Origin: Acanthaster planci
Lineage: Eukaryota; Echinodermata; Asteroidea; Valvatida; Acanthasteridae
DNA: 58,107 bases
NCBI RefSeq assembly: GCF_001949145.1
Contig: NW_019091697.1
Coordinates: 1,803-59,909 of the forward strand
Reading direction: 5' to 3'
In this document: piece by piece, positions 16,829 through 27,800 of the stretch
Position numbering within the stretch: position 1 is the stretch's first letter
Layout: each line of letters begins with the position of its first letter
Program-made: the position numbers and the translations under genes
Notes under the pieces: model-generated
Seen by the model: the letters and a program-made list of their open reading frames with translations, nothing else
Told to the model about the DNA's origin: nothing
Database searches by the model: none

Positions 16829-18604
16829 GTTGATTGACCCGTGCAGTGTGAGTTCCCACGACCTCTGATGTTGGCACCAGACTAAGGTTGCGTCCGGAAG
16901 TTATGGCTGCGACTACAAATACAATGTGTGCTTATGAATTACTGCAGCCACTTCACATAGACGTAGAGATCGCCTTGTTGCGGCAGGTTCTTTGGCTCAG
17001 GTGTGTGCTGCAAAAATTAATGGCTGTGGGGGTGTGGGTCAGGGTTGCTTGGTGCAGATTTTGTTGAGCTGCTGGAAAATTTGTCTTCACGCGCGCCTCC
17101 ATGTTTAAAAACAGTGAAATGTGCCACCGACTACGTTACATTGTGTTGAAGCTGAGTCAAATGACATTTAAATTTAATTTCAAGTTCAAATTTACTGTGT
17201 CCACATAATACAAGAAATTGTGTTCCATCCACCAATTCACTCACTAAAATCTTACATTAAAGCCAAGAACAAAAACCCTAAGAAATTTATATAACAAAGT
17301 ACAGGTAACATTAATTAATTGCAAGAGATAATTCTCTTAATTTACAAATTAAAACGAAATGTGTATGTCTAATATGTTAACCATGCACGTGGTTGAGTTC
17401 GGACTTTACAGTTCAAACACTGGGGTCATCCCTCCCGGAGCATTAATACATGTATATAGCAGAGCAAGGCAATTTAGAGTTATTTATTTGTCTTTCTTCA
17501 AAAAGCGTGTTACAACTTACAAGCCCCAGAATGTAGCGCCCCCCCCCCAAAAAAAAGGTTCTGGCATCTGCTCATGCCTGACATTATTTGTTTATGATTC
17601 GCCAGGACCGTGAATTAGAGTCAAGTGTTTTCAACCCCATCAGGATAGCTGCACAGGTTCTCTGTTTTCTGAGTTGTTGTACCGTAGTATGCATGTCATG
17701 CATGACGGAAGGACACAAACCAGGCCTGAGCCGGCCCTATGATCGTGCTGGGCCGTGGTGATAAGCATGACATTAATGTGTGCGGCTAGCAACTCAAATT
17801 GAAAGACAGAACATGTCTACAGTCTCAGAGAAAAGAATTCAGTTTCCCTAAAAGGACTTTTCAGTGTTCCTACTGACACACTTTTGGGTCCAACCCAACC
17901 TGAAAACGGGTTGTCGAGAAAACACGAGGCTGGCTATGTCTTAGTTCATGTCCAGAAAAAGGGACTTCCAAAGGTATGGTTACGCCTATTGTCAGCTGGA
18001 CACCCACCCCCCCCGGTGGGGACACACCTGAACCTGACTCTCGACAGCTGATGCAGCCATAGCTGCCAGGATCCTCATTATACCCAAGCAGTGGCGTGAC
18101 AGCAGGGGCCCCTGGTCAGGGCCCGGCCGGTGGAGGTCGGCATGCTTAGTCCCGGTTCCCCAACCCCTCGCCCATTTGAAATTTTGAAAATGAGTACACA
18201 AAATACAGAAGCCACAATTTATCGCCGTAGCCCTCCATACACAAGGTGTACACTTCTCTGCCCCACCCCCTGCAATTCACCCTAGTTGCGTACCAGCCGC
18301 TGTCACCCTACACTTTAAATCAGGATGGTGCTGGAAAAAAATATAATGGTATTGCCTCAAGACGAGATGTTTGTTTTGCAAGCCTAGGACTGGCCATCAA
18401 CACAATCGTGCCAAGAATTCTTTTCAAGACAGACAGACAGCTTGCTTCAGGAATCACACCCGTCTGTCCTTGAGATCGTAATTGAGTACTTGCAATCCAA
18501 GTCTTCCCCTTGCTCTTTCCGATCAGAAAAGTCGGTCATGCTTGATGTAACTCCATTTGCCACCATTATTGTTATCACGTACGTTGTATCGTTGGTCCTA
18601 TAAG
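16829..18604. other. intergenic stretch between PECR and the gapped gene
   Basis: It should hold the PECR promoter. I see no TATA box immediately upstream of the PECR ATG. A C10A8 run is at about 17539-17556. A GC-rich segment from about 18089 (CAGTGGCGTGAC) resembles the start of the GTGGCGTAAC repeat family seen at 30.9 and 33.5 kb. Confidence 0.5.
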
Positions 18605-19634
18605 ATGGCCAGGCAGTGCAGACAGTCTTTTCGGATTCACCTGGTTGAGCTGTCTTTGGTGGTATGTTTAACTTGGCTCGTGTTTATTTACTACCGACCG
18701 TGTCCAACGACNNNNNNNNNNNNNNNNNNNNNNNNNNNNNNNNNNNNNNNNNNNNNNNNNNNNNNNNNNNNNNNNNNNNNNNNNNNNNNNNNNNNNNNNN
18801 NNNNNNNNNNNNNNNNNNNNNNNNNNNNNNNNNNNNNNNNNNNNNNNNNNNNNNNNNNNNNNNNNNNNNNNNNNNNNNNNNNNNNNNNNNNNNNNNNNNN
18901 NNNNNNNNNNNNNNNNNNNNNNNNNNNNNNNNNNNNNNNNNNNNNNNNNNNNNNNNNNNNNNNNNNNNNNNNNNNNNNNNNNNNNNNNNNNNNNNNNNNN
19001 NNNNNNNNNNNNNNNNNNNNNNNNNNNNNNNNNNNNNNNNNNNNNNNNNNACCCAGGAACCTTCCGGAGCATGATTGAGCAACAAGATCCCGATCGATGC
19101 TTTATTCACTTCGGCAACATTGTCTCCAACTGGCGCTGTAATTTCATCCACCAAGAGCTTGGAATCTTCGACCGGGAGGTCAACCCAAAGAACCTCCGCT
19201 TTGGGTTTTCCCCGCATGCAGAGTGCGGCTGGAAGTCACCCGAATGCGCCTCGCTCGCTCTCAGAGCTTTTTTACACAATTACCGCCGAGGCTCGCTGGA
19301 CAGGTACCTCTTCCCTGGGTTAAAGCTCACGCCGGACCGATCTCGGTTCAGTATCAACTTCATGCTGATGGACATATCCTTGATCGACTTGAAGCGTCTG
19401 CTAGAGCTGGGACCAATCGGTGACGATGAAAAGTGGTGGACCCAGCTGTACTCTGCTAACGTCCCGAACCCAAACTGCATAGTTGGATCGGCATTTGTGG
19501 TGCACTTCTCCTACTACACAACTTTTGTCGATATGATGAAACTGGATCTCTTGGCCGAGTTTGAGGCCATTGTGCGCAACGAATTTAACGATGTACTTCC
19601 CGAACGGCTAAATGCCGTTCTGAAGTTCAGTTGA
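18605..19634 (+). CDS. unrecognised protein with probable type II membrane anchor; interrupted by assembly gap
   Basis: The C-terminal part is one long frame from 19053 to the stop at 19634, about 193 residues with no intron. Its text reads PGTFRSMIEQQDPDRC, then NWRCNFIHQELGIF, RFSINFMLMDISLIDLKRLL and SAFVVHFSYYTTFVDMM. Codon use looks coding and both other frames are closed. On the other side of the gap an ATG at 18605 starts a short basic head followed by a hydrophobic run (LVELSLVVCLTWLVFIYY), typical of a signal anchor of Golgi or ER lumenal proteins. That frame and the C-terminal frame differ by one across the N run, so either the gap size is only an estimate or an intron lies in it. 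I do not recognise the family. A lumenal transferase is possible but not shown. Confidence 0.55.
18712..19050. other. assembly gap (339 N)
   Basis: It is an unbroken run of N inside the gene above. Long frames reported across it are artefacts of translating N. Confidence 1.
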
Positions 19635-21560
19635 CGTAACTTTGCTTTCAAAGAAGCGGCGTTGCCCGGTGATGCGATCACGGGGAATGGAAAAATCACG
19701 GTGGGGAGAAAACATGCCCACGCCTTTTCTTATCGTTATTTCTATCTTACTATCAAATTCTTTCAACAGAGTTGATGGGGGATTTTTAGGGGGGGTGGGG
19801 GGCGTAGTGCGTGCCCCACGGGCTCCCGGCTATGACATTGGTTCTAAGCTAAGGCTATTGCGGTCTGTATTGTCAACTTACATGTATTTCCATTTCATTT
19901 ACATCTGATTTCGATCATAGTTAAACTGATATAGTAGAGTGTAACTGCCCAATCTTTGAGTGTCAGCTGAAACCTGAAGGGTTTAGTGTTGTGTTTTCAA
20001 GGAGGTACGCAGGTATCTCAATGTTTCTTCAGAGTTTATAGTAACAAACTTTGCTGCTTTCCTGATGAAATTTATCCTTTAAGTATAATGGCTTAAAAAC
20101 GGTCTGTTGCAGGGATTTGCCTGATGTGTCGATTGTGAGGAAGCTGGAACTTGGCTAAATGACTGTTATTGTTTGTATGTAGAACTTTCAGTGTTGAAAT
20201 GGAAAGCATAACTCGATGAGGATAGGATTTACCCCTGTTGTAGGGTTAGGTTTAGAAACACGAACAAATGAAGTGAATGATGATACATAAGCTCATATGA
20301 TTCAACATTTTTGTGTTGAATGTCCGATAAAAAAATCTTTGTAGAATTAAATTAAGAAAAAGAAATTGCGAAAGGTGTTTGCAATTCCCACGTCCCGGTA
20401 ACTTAAAAGGTACTGTCCATCATATGTCATTTATGCATGAGACCTACGTTCCTTTGATGCAACAAAATTACTCAAAATCTTAAAAGAAGACTGTCGACGG
20501 ATGAAGTTTCCGTTCTATGAATACTGTACATTCCGGGAAAATTGAATATTCTAGGATTTGGATTTCAGAAGTTCCAAAGTCATGTTTTGAAATGCACCTG
20601 AATGAGGAACGTTTTCAAGTTCATGTCGAACACAGCTACGCGATGAACTTATGAATTTAAAGTGCCTTTCCATTATGTACGTTTTTGGCTGCGCTGCGTA
20701 TGCGATGCGTTCGGGCGTTTCACCCGTTCCATGGGCACAAATTGCGTTCGGTCGTCAAAATCGCCCCCGGCCGGGAGCGATTCAAATGGACACGCAACGC
20801 TTGGCGCAGGTGTTGACGTGCATATGGAAAGTGGCCTTAAAAGGCTAAGGCCTTTGTCTAAAATGTCAGATGGTTTTCTTATATTCAACGAGAGTATAAA
20901 TGTGTACCTAAAAATTTCTCGCACGGACCTTTGAAACCCCAACACCTCCATGACAAATTCCTAATAAGGCCACTGCTTGCGGTAATTACCTTTATTTCAC
21001 ACAAGAGACTGTAAGTGAATCCACTTGCAGAGTGACAGAACGTTAGAAGAAAGTTGCTAACACTGCATTGTGGGACGCATAAACAAAAGTGTAGGCTTAA
21101 ATATACCTTTTGTAAAGTTCTGTTGTCTGAAAAGTGAGCAATTAACCTCCAAGTTGCGGTGTTTTTTATCGTTGCATTGAGCCTAGGTTTATAATTGGTT
21201 GTAGGTTAGAACTGTCACCGTCACGTGTAGATAATAAAGAGACTGGGATACAATTTTCACTTTTTACACGAAGCAAACAAATTATAAGAGTATTTAAGTG
21301 GCTACATTGTATTCAAATAAAAAGAAGTTAAAGCATCATTATATCGTGTATCGTATCACTTCAACAACTATTTTTTTCTTCACTGAAGACTATATAATAG
21401 CAGTAAATTGAGTTTACAGTTAAGTTTATACGTGAGGCAGAAAGCCCACGACATAGTTATGGATACATGGCATTTTGTCTGAAATTCTACAGTGGTCACG
21501 CTACATGTAACCATAGCCATTTAACTGAAATAACCAAGGTCAACAGCTCAAGGTACTTGT
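19635..21560. other. intergenic stretch between convergent genes
   Basis: It holds the 3' regions of the gapped gene (+) and of the modular SRCR gene (-). An inverted-repeat element is at 20659-20839. A reverse-strand AATAAA near 20992 could end the SRCR gene. No coding region is supported. Confidence 0.5.
20659..20839. mobile_element. short inverted-repeat element
   Basis: The left end TAAAGTGCCTTTCCATTATG and the inverse of the right end TTAAGGCCACTTTCCATATG match with a few differences and continue in ACGT. The interior is GC rich without a coding frame. The form fits a non-autonomous DNA transposon; ends are approximate. Confidence 0.6.
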
Positions 21561-21883
21561 TTAGCCGCTGTTATCACGACAGGTCGCCCCTGCATCTTGC
21601 TTGTGGGTACAAGTGGGTCTCTCCCAGCAACGCGACAGGCATTCAGGCAGATGATTCTCGGTGCCTTTACACGCCAAGCCGGTCATGTGGACTGGACCTT
21701 CCCCCTCACCAAAGTAGGCGCCCAGCTTGGCCTCCTTGGCCCCAGTGAACCCCAGCTGCCGACAGACGACCTGGACGTCATCCATGTCCCAGTCACGGTC
21801 ACAGATTGTTCCCCAGGTGTCGTCAAGGTAGATCTCTACGCGTCCACTCCAGGGATTGGGACCACCGACCAATCGAACGTTGC
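21561..21883 (-). CDS. exon: SRCR domain, probable last exon
   Basis: It encodes one complete scavenger-receptor Cys-rich domain. The text runs VRLVGG, GRVEIYLDDTWGTICDRDW, DVQVVCRQLGF, GPVHMTGLACKGTE, HLPEC and DAGATC. Seven cysteines are visible; one, in LSRCWE, is extra to the common pattern. The acceptor is cacatag with phase 1. The frame stops (TAA) five codons after the final Cys, so this is probably the C terminus. A weak donor (TGTC|gtgata) just before the stop leaves open a continuation. Confidence 0.85.
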
Positions 21884-24800
21884 CTATGTGAGAAATTTAG
21901 AAAATATTTCAGAAGAGCAACAACCTTTCTTTTTAGGGAGATTTTTTTCAAATATTTTGAATAGTTGCTTTTGGTGTTGTTGTTGTTTCAATCTGGTTGT
22001 TGTCAGAAGAAATCAATCTACTTAAGACTGAATCCGCGCCATATTTCCCGTGTCTAACGACCGTTTGCGGATACACAACGTGGTGTACAAGGAACATGAG
22101 GAAAAAGGGCCACTATAAAATTGCCAGGAGTTAAGACTGTCTTCTAATGGATTGAATCTATTTGAAAAGCACTTTCCAAGTATAGTACCACAGTAATAAA
22201 GGCTTTATCTCTGAACTGAAAAAAGGCCAAATGTTAATGTAGGGAAGCGTGTTTTAGGGGACACCATGGTTTATTTGGCACGTCACCAAGCCCGTTAAAA
22301 ATTCCCGCGAAGGAAGTGCGGTGGGCGTGCGAGTAATAACTGTAATCCTTTCCAGTGTGGGCACCACAGAGTGAGTATCTTGGGATTAATCTATTAATAT
22401 GAAAACTAGCTTCTTGCATTGTAATAGCTGATTTGCTGTCTCTTCACCCTCGCAATCTATGATTCCATAGTGTGTGACCCGACTTGATGATTATTGGGGT
22501 CATAGCAGAACGCGGAATGAGTGATTTTGGAGTGAAGATTCACCGTCTTGAATGTAAAAGTTTAACGTGAAGCGTATATGTGATATTGCCATGTTCACTC
22601 TACGTTGTACTTCAGCTGTTTGTTTGTGTGGCGACTTGTATGATTTACACTATAGGGTTTCGATCTTTACTCCACACACTGTTCATTATTAGGTGCTGTC
22701 TGGAAGGCCAAGTCCACGGTTGTACACCGGCCTGGCATTCGGGGAATTTGAGGAAATTGGGAAATTGAGAATTTGAGTGATCGGAATTTGAAGAATCCGT
22801 GGAATATGGAATTTTCATGTAAATATAATAAAGAATAAAAGATTTAAATCGTAATTAACTGTGATCAAATCTAGATATTTCAACCCTCAAAAGTTGACAT
22901 GTAAATAAAATTCTGTATATTTTGAGACAGTTACATTTGGACTCTTTCTGCCCATTTTCCTTGGCCTTGGCGTCCTTAAACTAATAATTTAAGCGGCACT
23001 CCTTAATAGATGGCCTGTCATTACATTAACTTTGGTTCGTTCACTGGCTTTTTATAAATAACGAAGATGGAGTGACAGAGCACTGGTCGAAAATTTGTAA
23101 AGACCGAATAAACTAACCTCTGAAGTCCTCCAAGGGAGTGCATCCAACCAGCACGTCTTCAGAGAGTCTCGCCTCAAGGTGAAACAGGACGTACTTCTCA
23201 AGTTCCGGGTTTTTGCCCTTACTGAATGTGGCACAGAGGTACCGCGCCTTGCCGCTGATCAGATCCTTTTCCACTTTGTACGTGATGTTCGCAATGACAA
23301 AGTTTGTCGAGGTATTTCCTCGCATCATCAGGCTCTGGGACTGCTGGTCTTCCGTCAGGACGTTGTCCATCAGGGTGCCTGGCAGCTTAACGGACCCGTC
23401 CTCGTGACTACTCAACCACATTGCTGTCTGCCAAAGGCCACGCCCAACGATGCTTGTGGTCTCTTTGGTGTTTGCGTAGGTTACTTTCAGGTTGACGGTG
23501 AGAAAGTTTTCTTCTCTGCCTGCCTGAGAGGATAGATCCCCAGAAAGCATTGGTGTCACACTGGTCACGGTTATATCTAGTGTACAAAAGGAGATTCACG
23601 ATAAGTTCATTGTATAAAATTAATCATCATCTACGTCGAGGCGGACAAAGTAGGGCACGCTCCCCACCAAAAAGAGCATTTTTTTTTAATAATGAGATAT
23701 TACTTTTTTTACTTCATTTCTTATTCTACAAAAGCCCCAATATACACAACCGGATATACCTCATGGAAGCATTGGCGTAACATTTTCTCCGGGCACTATC
23801 TACAGAGTAGAGGGGAACGCATGTATTAATTAGTTCCTGATTAATCAATACTATGCACGTCAGGACGAACGGCATTACTGAACAACGATAAAAATTGACA
23901 ATTTATTGGTCTGGTTTGATTGCTGCGCGGTGAGTCTCCAGACAGCATTGGTGTCACACCGTTCACTGTAACATCTAAAGTGCCACAGGATTTAATAATC
24001 AACCAATCTCGCATAATCGCTACAAGGGCGGATCGGGGGGAGACTATGCCCCCTCCCAAAAAAGAGCTTTTTAAAAATGGTTTTCGAATCATTCGCCCCC
24101 CCCCCAAAAAAAGCAAGTTTTGCTTCTAAAGATTTGTTTCTGGATTTGTACTCTCAAATTCACACAAGCGGAGAAATTGAACGGTTTAATTTCGTCATCA
24201 TACGATTTCGATTGTTTTCCAATCGAATTCATAATCGATTGAACAAAGATTTTAATTCTTGCATGACGTACAAGATCATCAGGCCAGACAATTCCTGTTG
24301 AACTAACGAAATCGATTGGACGAATGCCGGAAAAGATCATTGATCATTTAGAACGACAAATGACTACATTCGTCGAATTTGCGTGTTCTAGTCTTCTTGG
24401 GACGAAGTTGAAGTTAACCGAGTATGAAGTTGACCAAAACAACCTGAAAATGTGCTTTATGCAGGGAGATCTGGTTTAAGGCAAGTGTTAAACAAAGTAA
24501 AACTTTTTAGAAATAGTGCAAATTGTCCAACTTACTTGCAACGTTTAACTTACTTTAAATGAGCTGTTACAAACGCAATTGGTCAGAGCATGTGATACGC
24601 ATTTGATCCGACTACTCCCCGCTATTAACAAACAAGGCCTTAACAAAGAAATGCCCCTGTTCGGAACGTAGACAAAACATATTATGGTATGACCTGACCG
24701 ACAACGTGCTGAAATGAACTTTGTCCTTAAATAACAGAACCGTCAAGGCTAAAACTTTGGATAGTAATAAACCTTTCAAAACTGATCCGTGCCAAGGAAA

Positions 24801-27800
24801 GAATCTTAACGAAAAGAAAAAAAATACCCTCTTGAGATTCGAACCAAGACATCCACAATACTTAATTCTTTTCCTTACTCACTACACTACGCAAGCCCAG
24901 CTCAACCACACTCTGTCATCCACAAAACGACGTTTAATCTTCTACGTTTTTATAATACCATAATCTATAATACCATATAATACCATAATCTACTTCGGTT
25001 CTGTACCGAAAAGGGTATTGTTGTATAAGAGCGTCGTTTGTTTGCAGCGAGTATAGTCAGACCAGGTATAAAGCAATTGTGGCCAGACAGACAAATCACA
25101 CATTAAGAAAATGGCTCTTCTTTGGCGACAAAGAATTATTGGCTACATTGCCTTCAACGCCTTGAACAATTTGATGGTAAAAGTGATACACTGAGGTCTA
25201 AAAGTGGCAGGATAAGTGGTAGAACTTACCGTATTGGCATACTCTGCAGCACTTGCCAGGAAGAGAAATTGGCTTGCTGCATGTCAGTGGTAGGCACGAG
25301 TAAAAGTAGCAGCGCAAAACAGAGTTGTCGCACGTGCAAGACGAACAAACGGTGTGCGAGAAGGTTTCCCCGTGAAGATACCACTGGCCGGTATTGTCTC
25401 TACAAGGCAACTTCGCGGGCGGGACTATTGTGAGGGGAAAAATTGGAAATTTAACTGTCAATATTAATATGCCCAGTGTATTAATATTAAACAACTTGAG
25501 TTCGGACCTCTAATAACTTGTAGGAAATACCTTTTTTTCCTATGCTGCTGAAAGCCGGCTCGTACTCGGCGCAAAAGTGAACACAAACGCAAAATTGTGA
25601 CGTCAGATCAAATATTCCCGTTTCGAATTCGTAAAAGTTGAACACATTTGACCTTAGTGAAAGGTTGCTGCAGAGTTTTTATGAAGTCAAATTGCTTGGC
25701 TTTCGCGTTCATCTAAAGTGTGAACCGGCCTTTAATTCGGAGTATGAAGATGGATGGTTCACATTATCAGAAACACAAGTTATCTGTAATATCAACCTGA
25801 TTTATCAAACCCAATGTTTTAACGATTCATTGTAACCCGTTAACAATTACACCCAATCAAAGATGACTCGTAATAGCTCACACTTCTTCAAAAGTCTTTA
25901 TTTCGAAACAATTTGTCGACGCCAAGGGAGCATTATGCATGGAGACGTCAAGCCGAATCTTGAACCTTGCGCAAATTTATTGTGCTCCTTTCTGAGTTGA
26001 TTACCCTCTGAAGGATGTTATTCAAAGGCAAATAAAATCAGGATGTGGAACAATCAATTTGTGCAAGGTTCAAGATTGCGCTCAAAAGGGAGTTGGGTAA
26101 GATGAGGTTTATGCATTGTACCTGGATTCAAGGCCAAAGCATTGTTGAAATTTGAAATTTGGAAGAGATCGAAAACGCCAACCTCTGCAACCCTCCAGGG
26201 GAGTGCATCCAATCAACACATTTTCCCTGGGTCGACCCCTCGCCGCAAAGTGAAACCTCCGGAACGACCTCTGTAGTTCCGGCTTATCCCTCTTGTTGAA
26301 CTTCACACAGACGTATTGCGCCTCGTCACATTTGAGATCCGACATGTCCACGTAGTACCTGATTTCGCTAAAGAAGAAACTGGTCGATACCGCATCTCGT
26401 TCCAGCAGGTCCTGAGACTGATGGTCTTCCGTCAGGACGTTGTCAGCCAGAGTGCCCGGCAGTTCAACGGACCCATCCTCTTGACTACTCAGCCACATTG
26501 CTGTCTGCCAAAGGCCTTGTCTTGCTATGTTTGTGGTCTTGGTATTTGCGTACGTCGCTGTCAGGTTGACGATGAGAAAGTTTTCTTCTCTGCCTTCCTG
26601 GATGGATCCATCTCCGGACAACATTAGTGTCACACTGTTCACACTCACATCTATAGGGTGCAAAAGGAAATTCACGATTAGCTAAATACTGATCAACACA
26701 ATGAGATCGCTCCAACCAAGTCGGGCATTTGTTATTGGAGTTTGTGGCCCAGTTCCGGTCAGAATGGCCCGTCTACGATACTGCAAACACGGTGGTGTTA
26801 CATTGACACCCTTGGTATCCAACGTTAGAAACACCGGCCTGTTTTGCCTATACGGTCCAGATACTTATGTGGCACAGACTTGTGGTGCAAACGTTTTGGC
26901 ATAACAGTTGACTTGTTTGTGCAAGAGTCATCTGCAGGTTCAAGGTAACTTTCGACAAGGTATATTGTCAACATGGAGTATTTATTGAACAAAGCATTGC
27001 TGAAATTCGTGAAGCGATTTGTAAAGAACAAAAGCACTAACCTCTACGGTTCTCCAGGAGAGTGCATCCAATCAGCACGTCTTCGGTAGGTTTCGCCTCG
27101 AAGTGAAACTCGAGGTACGACTTCTCAAATTCCGGGTTTTCGCCCTTGCTGAATTTGGCGCAGAGATACTGCGCCTTGCCGTCGGTCAGATCCGTCATGT
27201 CTACTGGGTACCTGATGTTCTCGATGAAGAAGTTTGTCGAGGTACGTCCTCGTTTCAGCAGGCTCTGGGACTGCTGGCCTTCCGTCAGGACGTTGTCCAC
27301 CAGGGTGCCTGGCAGCTTGACGGACCCGTCCTCTTGACTACTCAACCACATTGCTGTCTGCCAAAGGCCTTGTCCCACTATGTTCGTGGTCTCGTTGGTG
27401 TTTGCGTAGGTTACTTTCAGGTTGACGGTGAAAAAGTTTTCTTCTCTGCCTGCCTGGGAGGATAGAACTCCAGAAAGCATTGGTGTCACACTGGTCACGG
27501 TTACATCTAGTGTACAAAAGGAGATTCACGATAAGTTCATTGTATAAATTAATCATCATCTATGTCGAAGCGGACCAAGTAGGGCACCCTCCCCACCAAA
27601 AAAACAATTTTTTTTAATAATGAGATATTACTTGTTTTACTTCTTTTTTGATCTGCAAAAGCCCCAATATATACAACGGGATATACCTCACGGAAGCATT
27701 GGCGTAACATTACCTCTGGGCACTATCTACAGAGTAGAGGGGAACGCATGTACTAATTAGTTCCTGATTACCCCTAACACTCCTCAGTCCTCCAACAGGT

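Noticed and set aside
18557-19217. Long open frames on both strands across 18.7-19.05 kb
   Set aside because: They are produced by translating N; only the sequence on either side carries information.
23179-23535. Plus-strand open frames opposite the unknown-domain exons (also at 26316 and 27103)
   Set aside because: They are reverse shadows of the minus-strand exons, which have splice sites and repeated conserved motifs.
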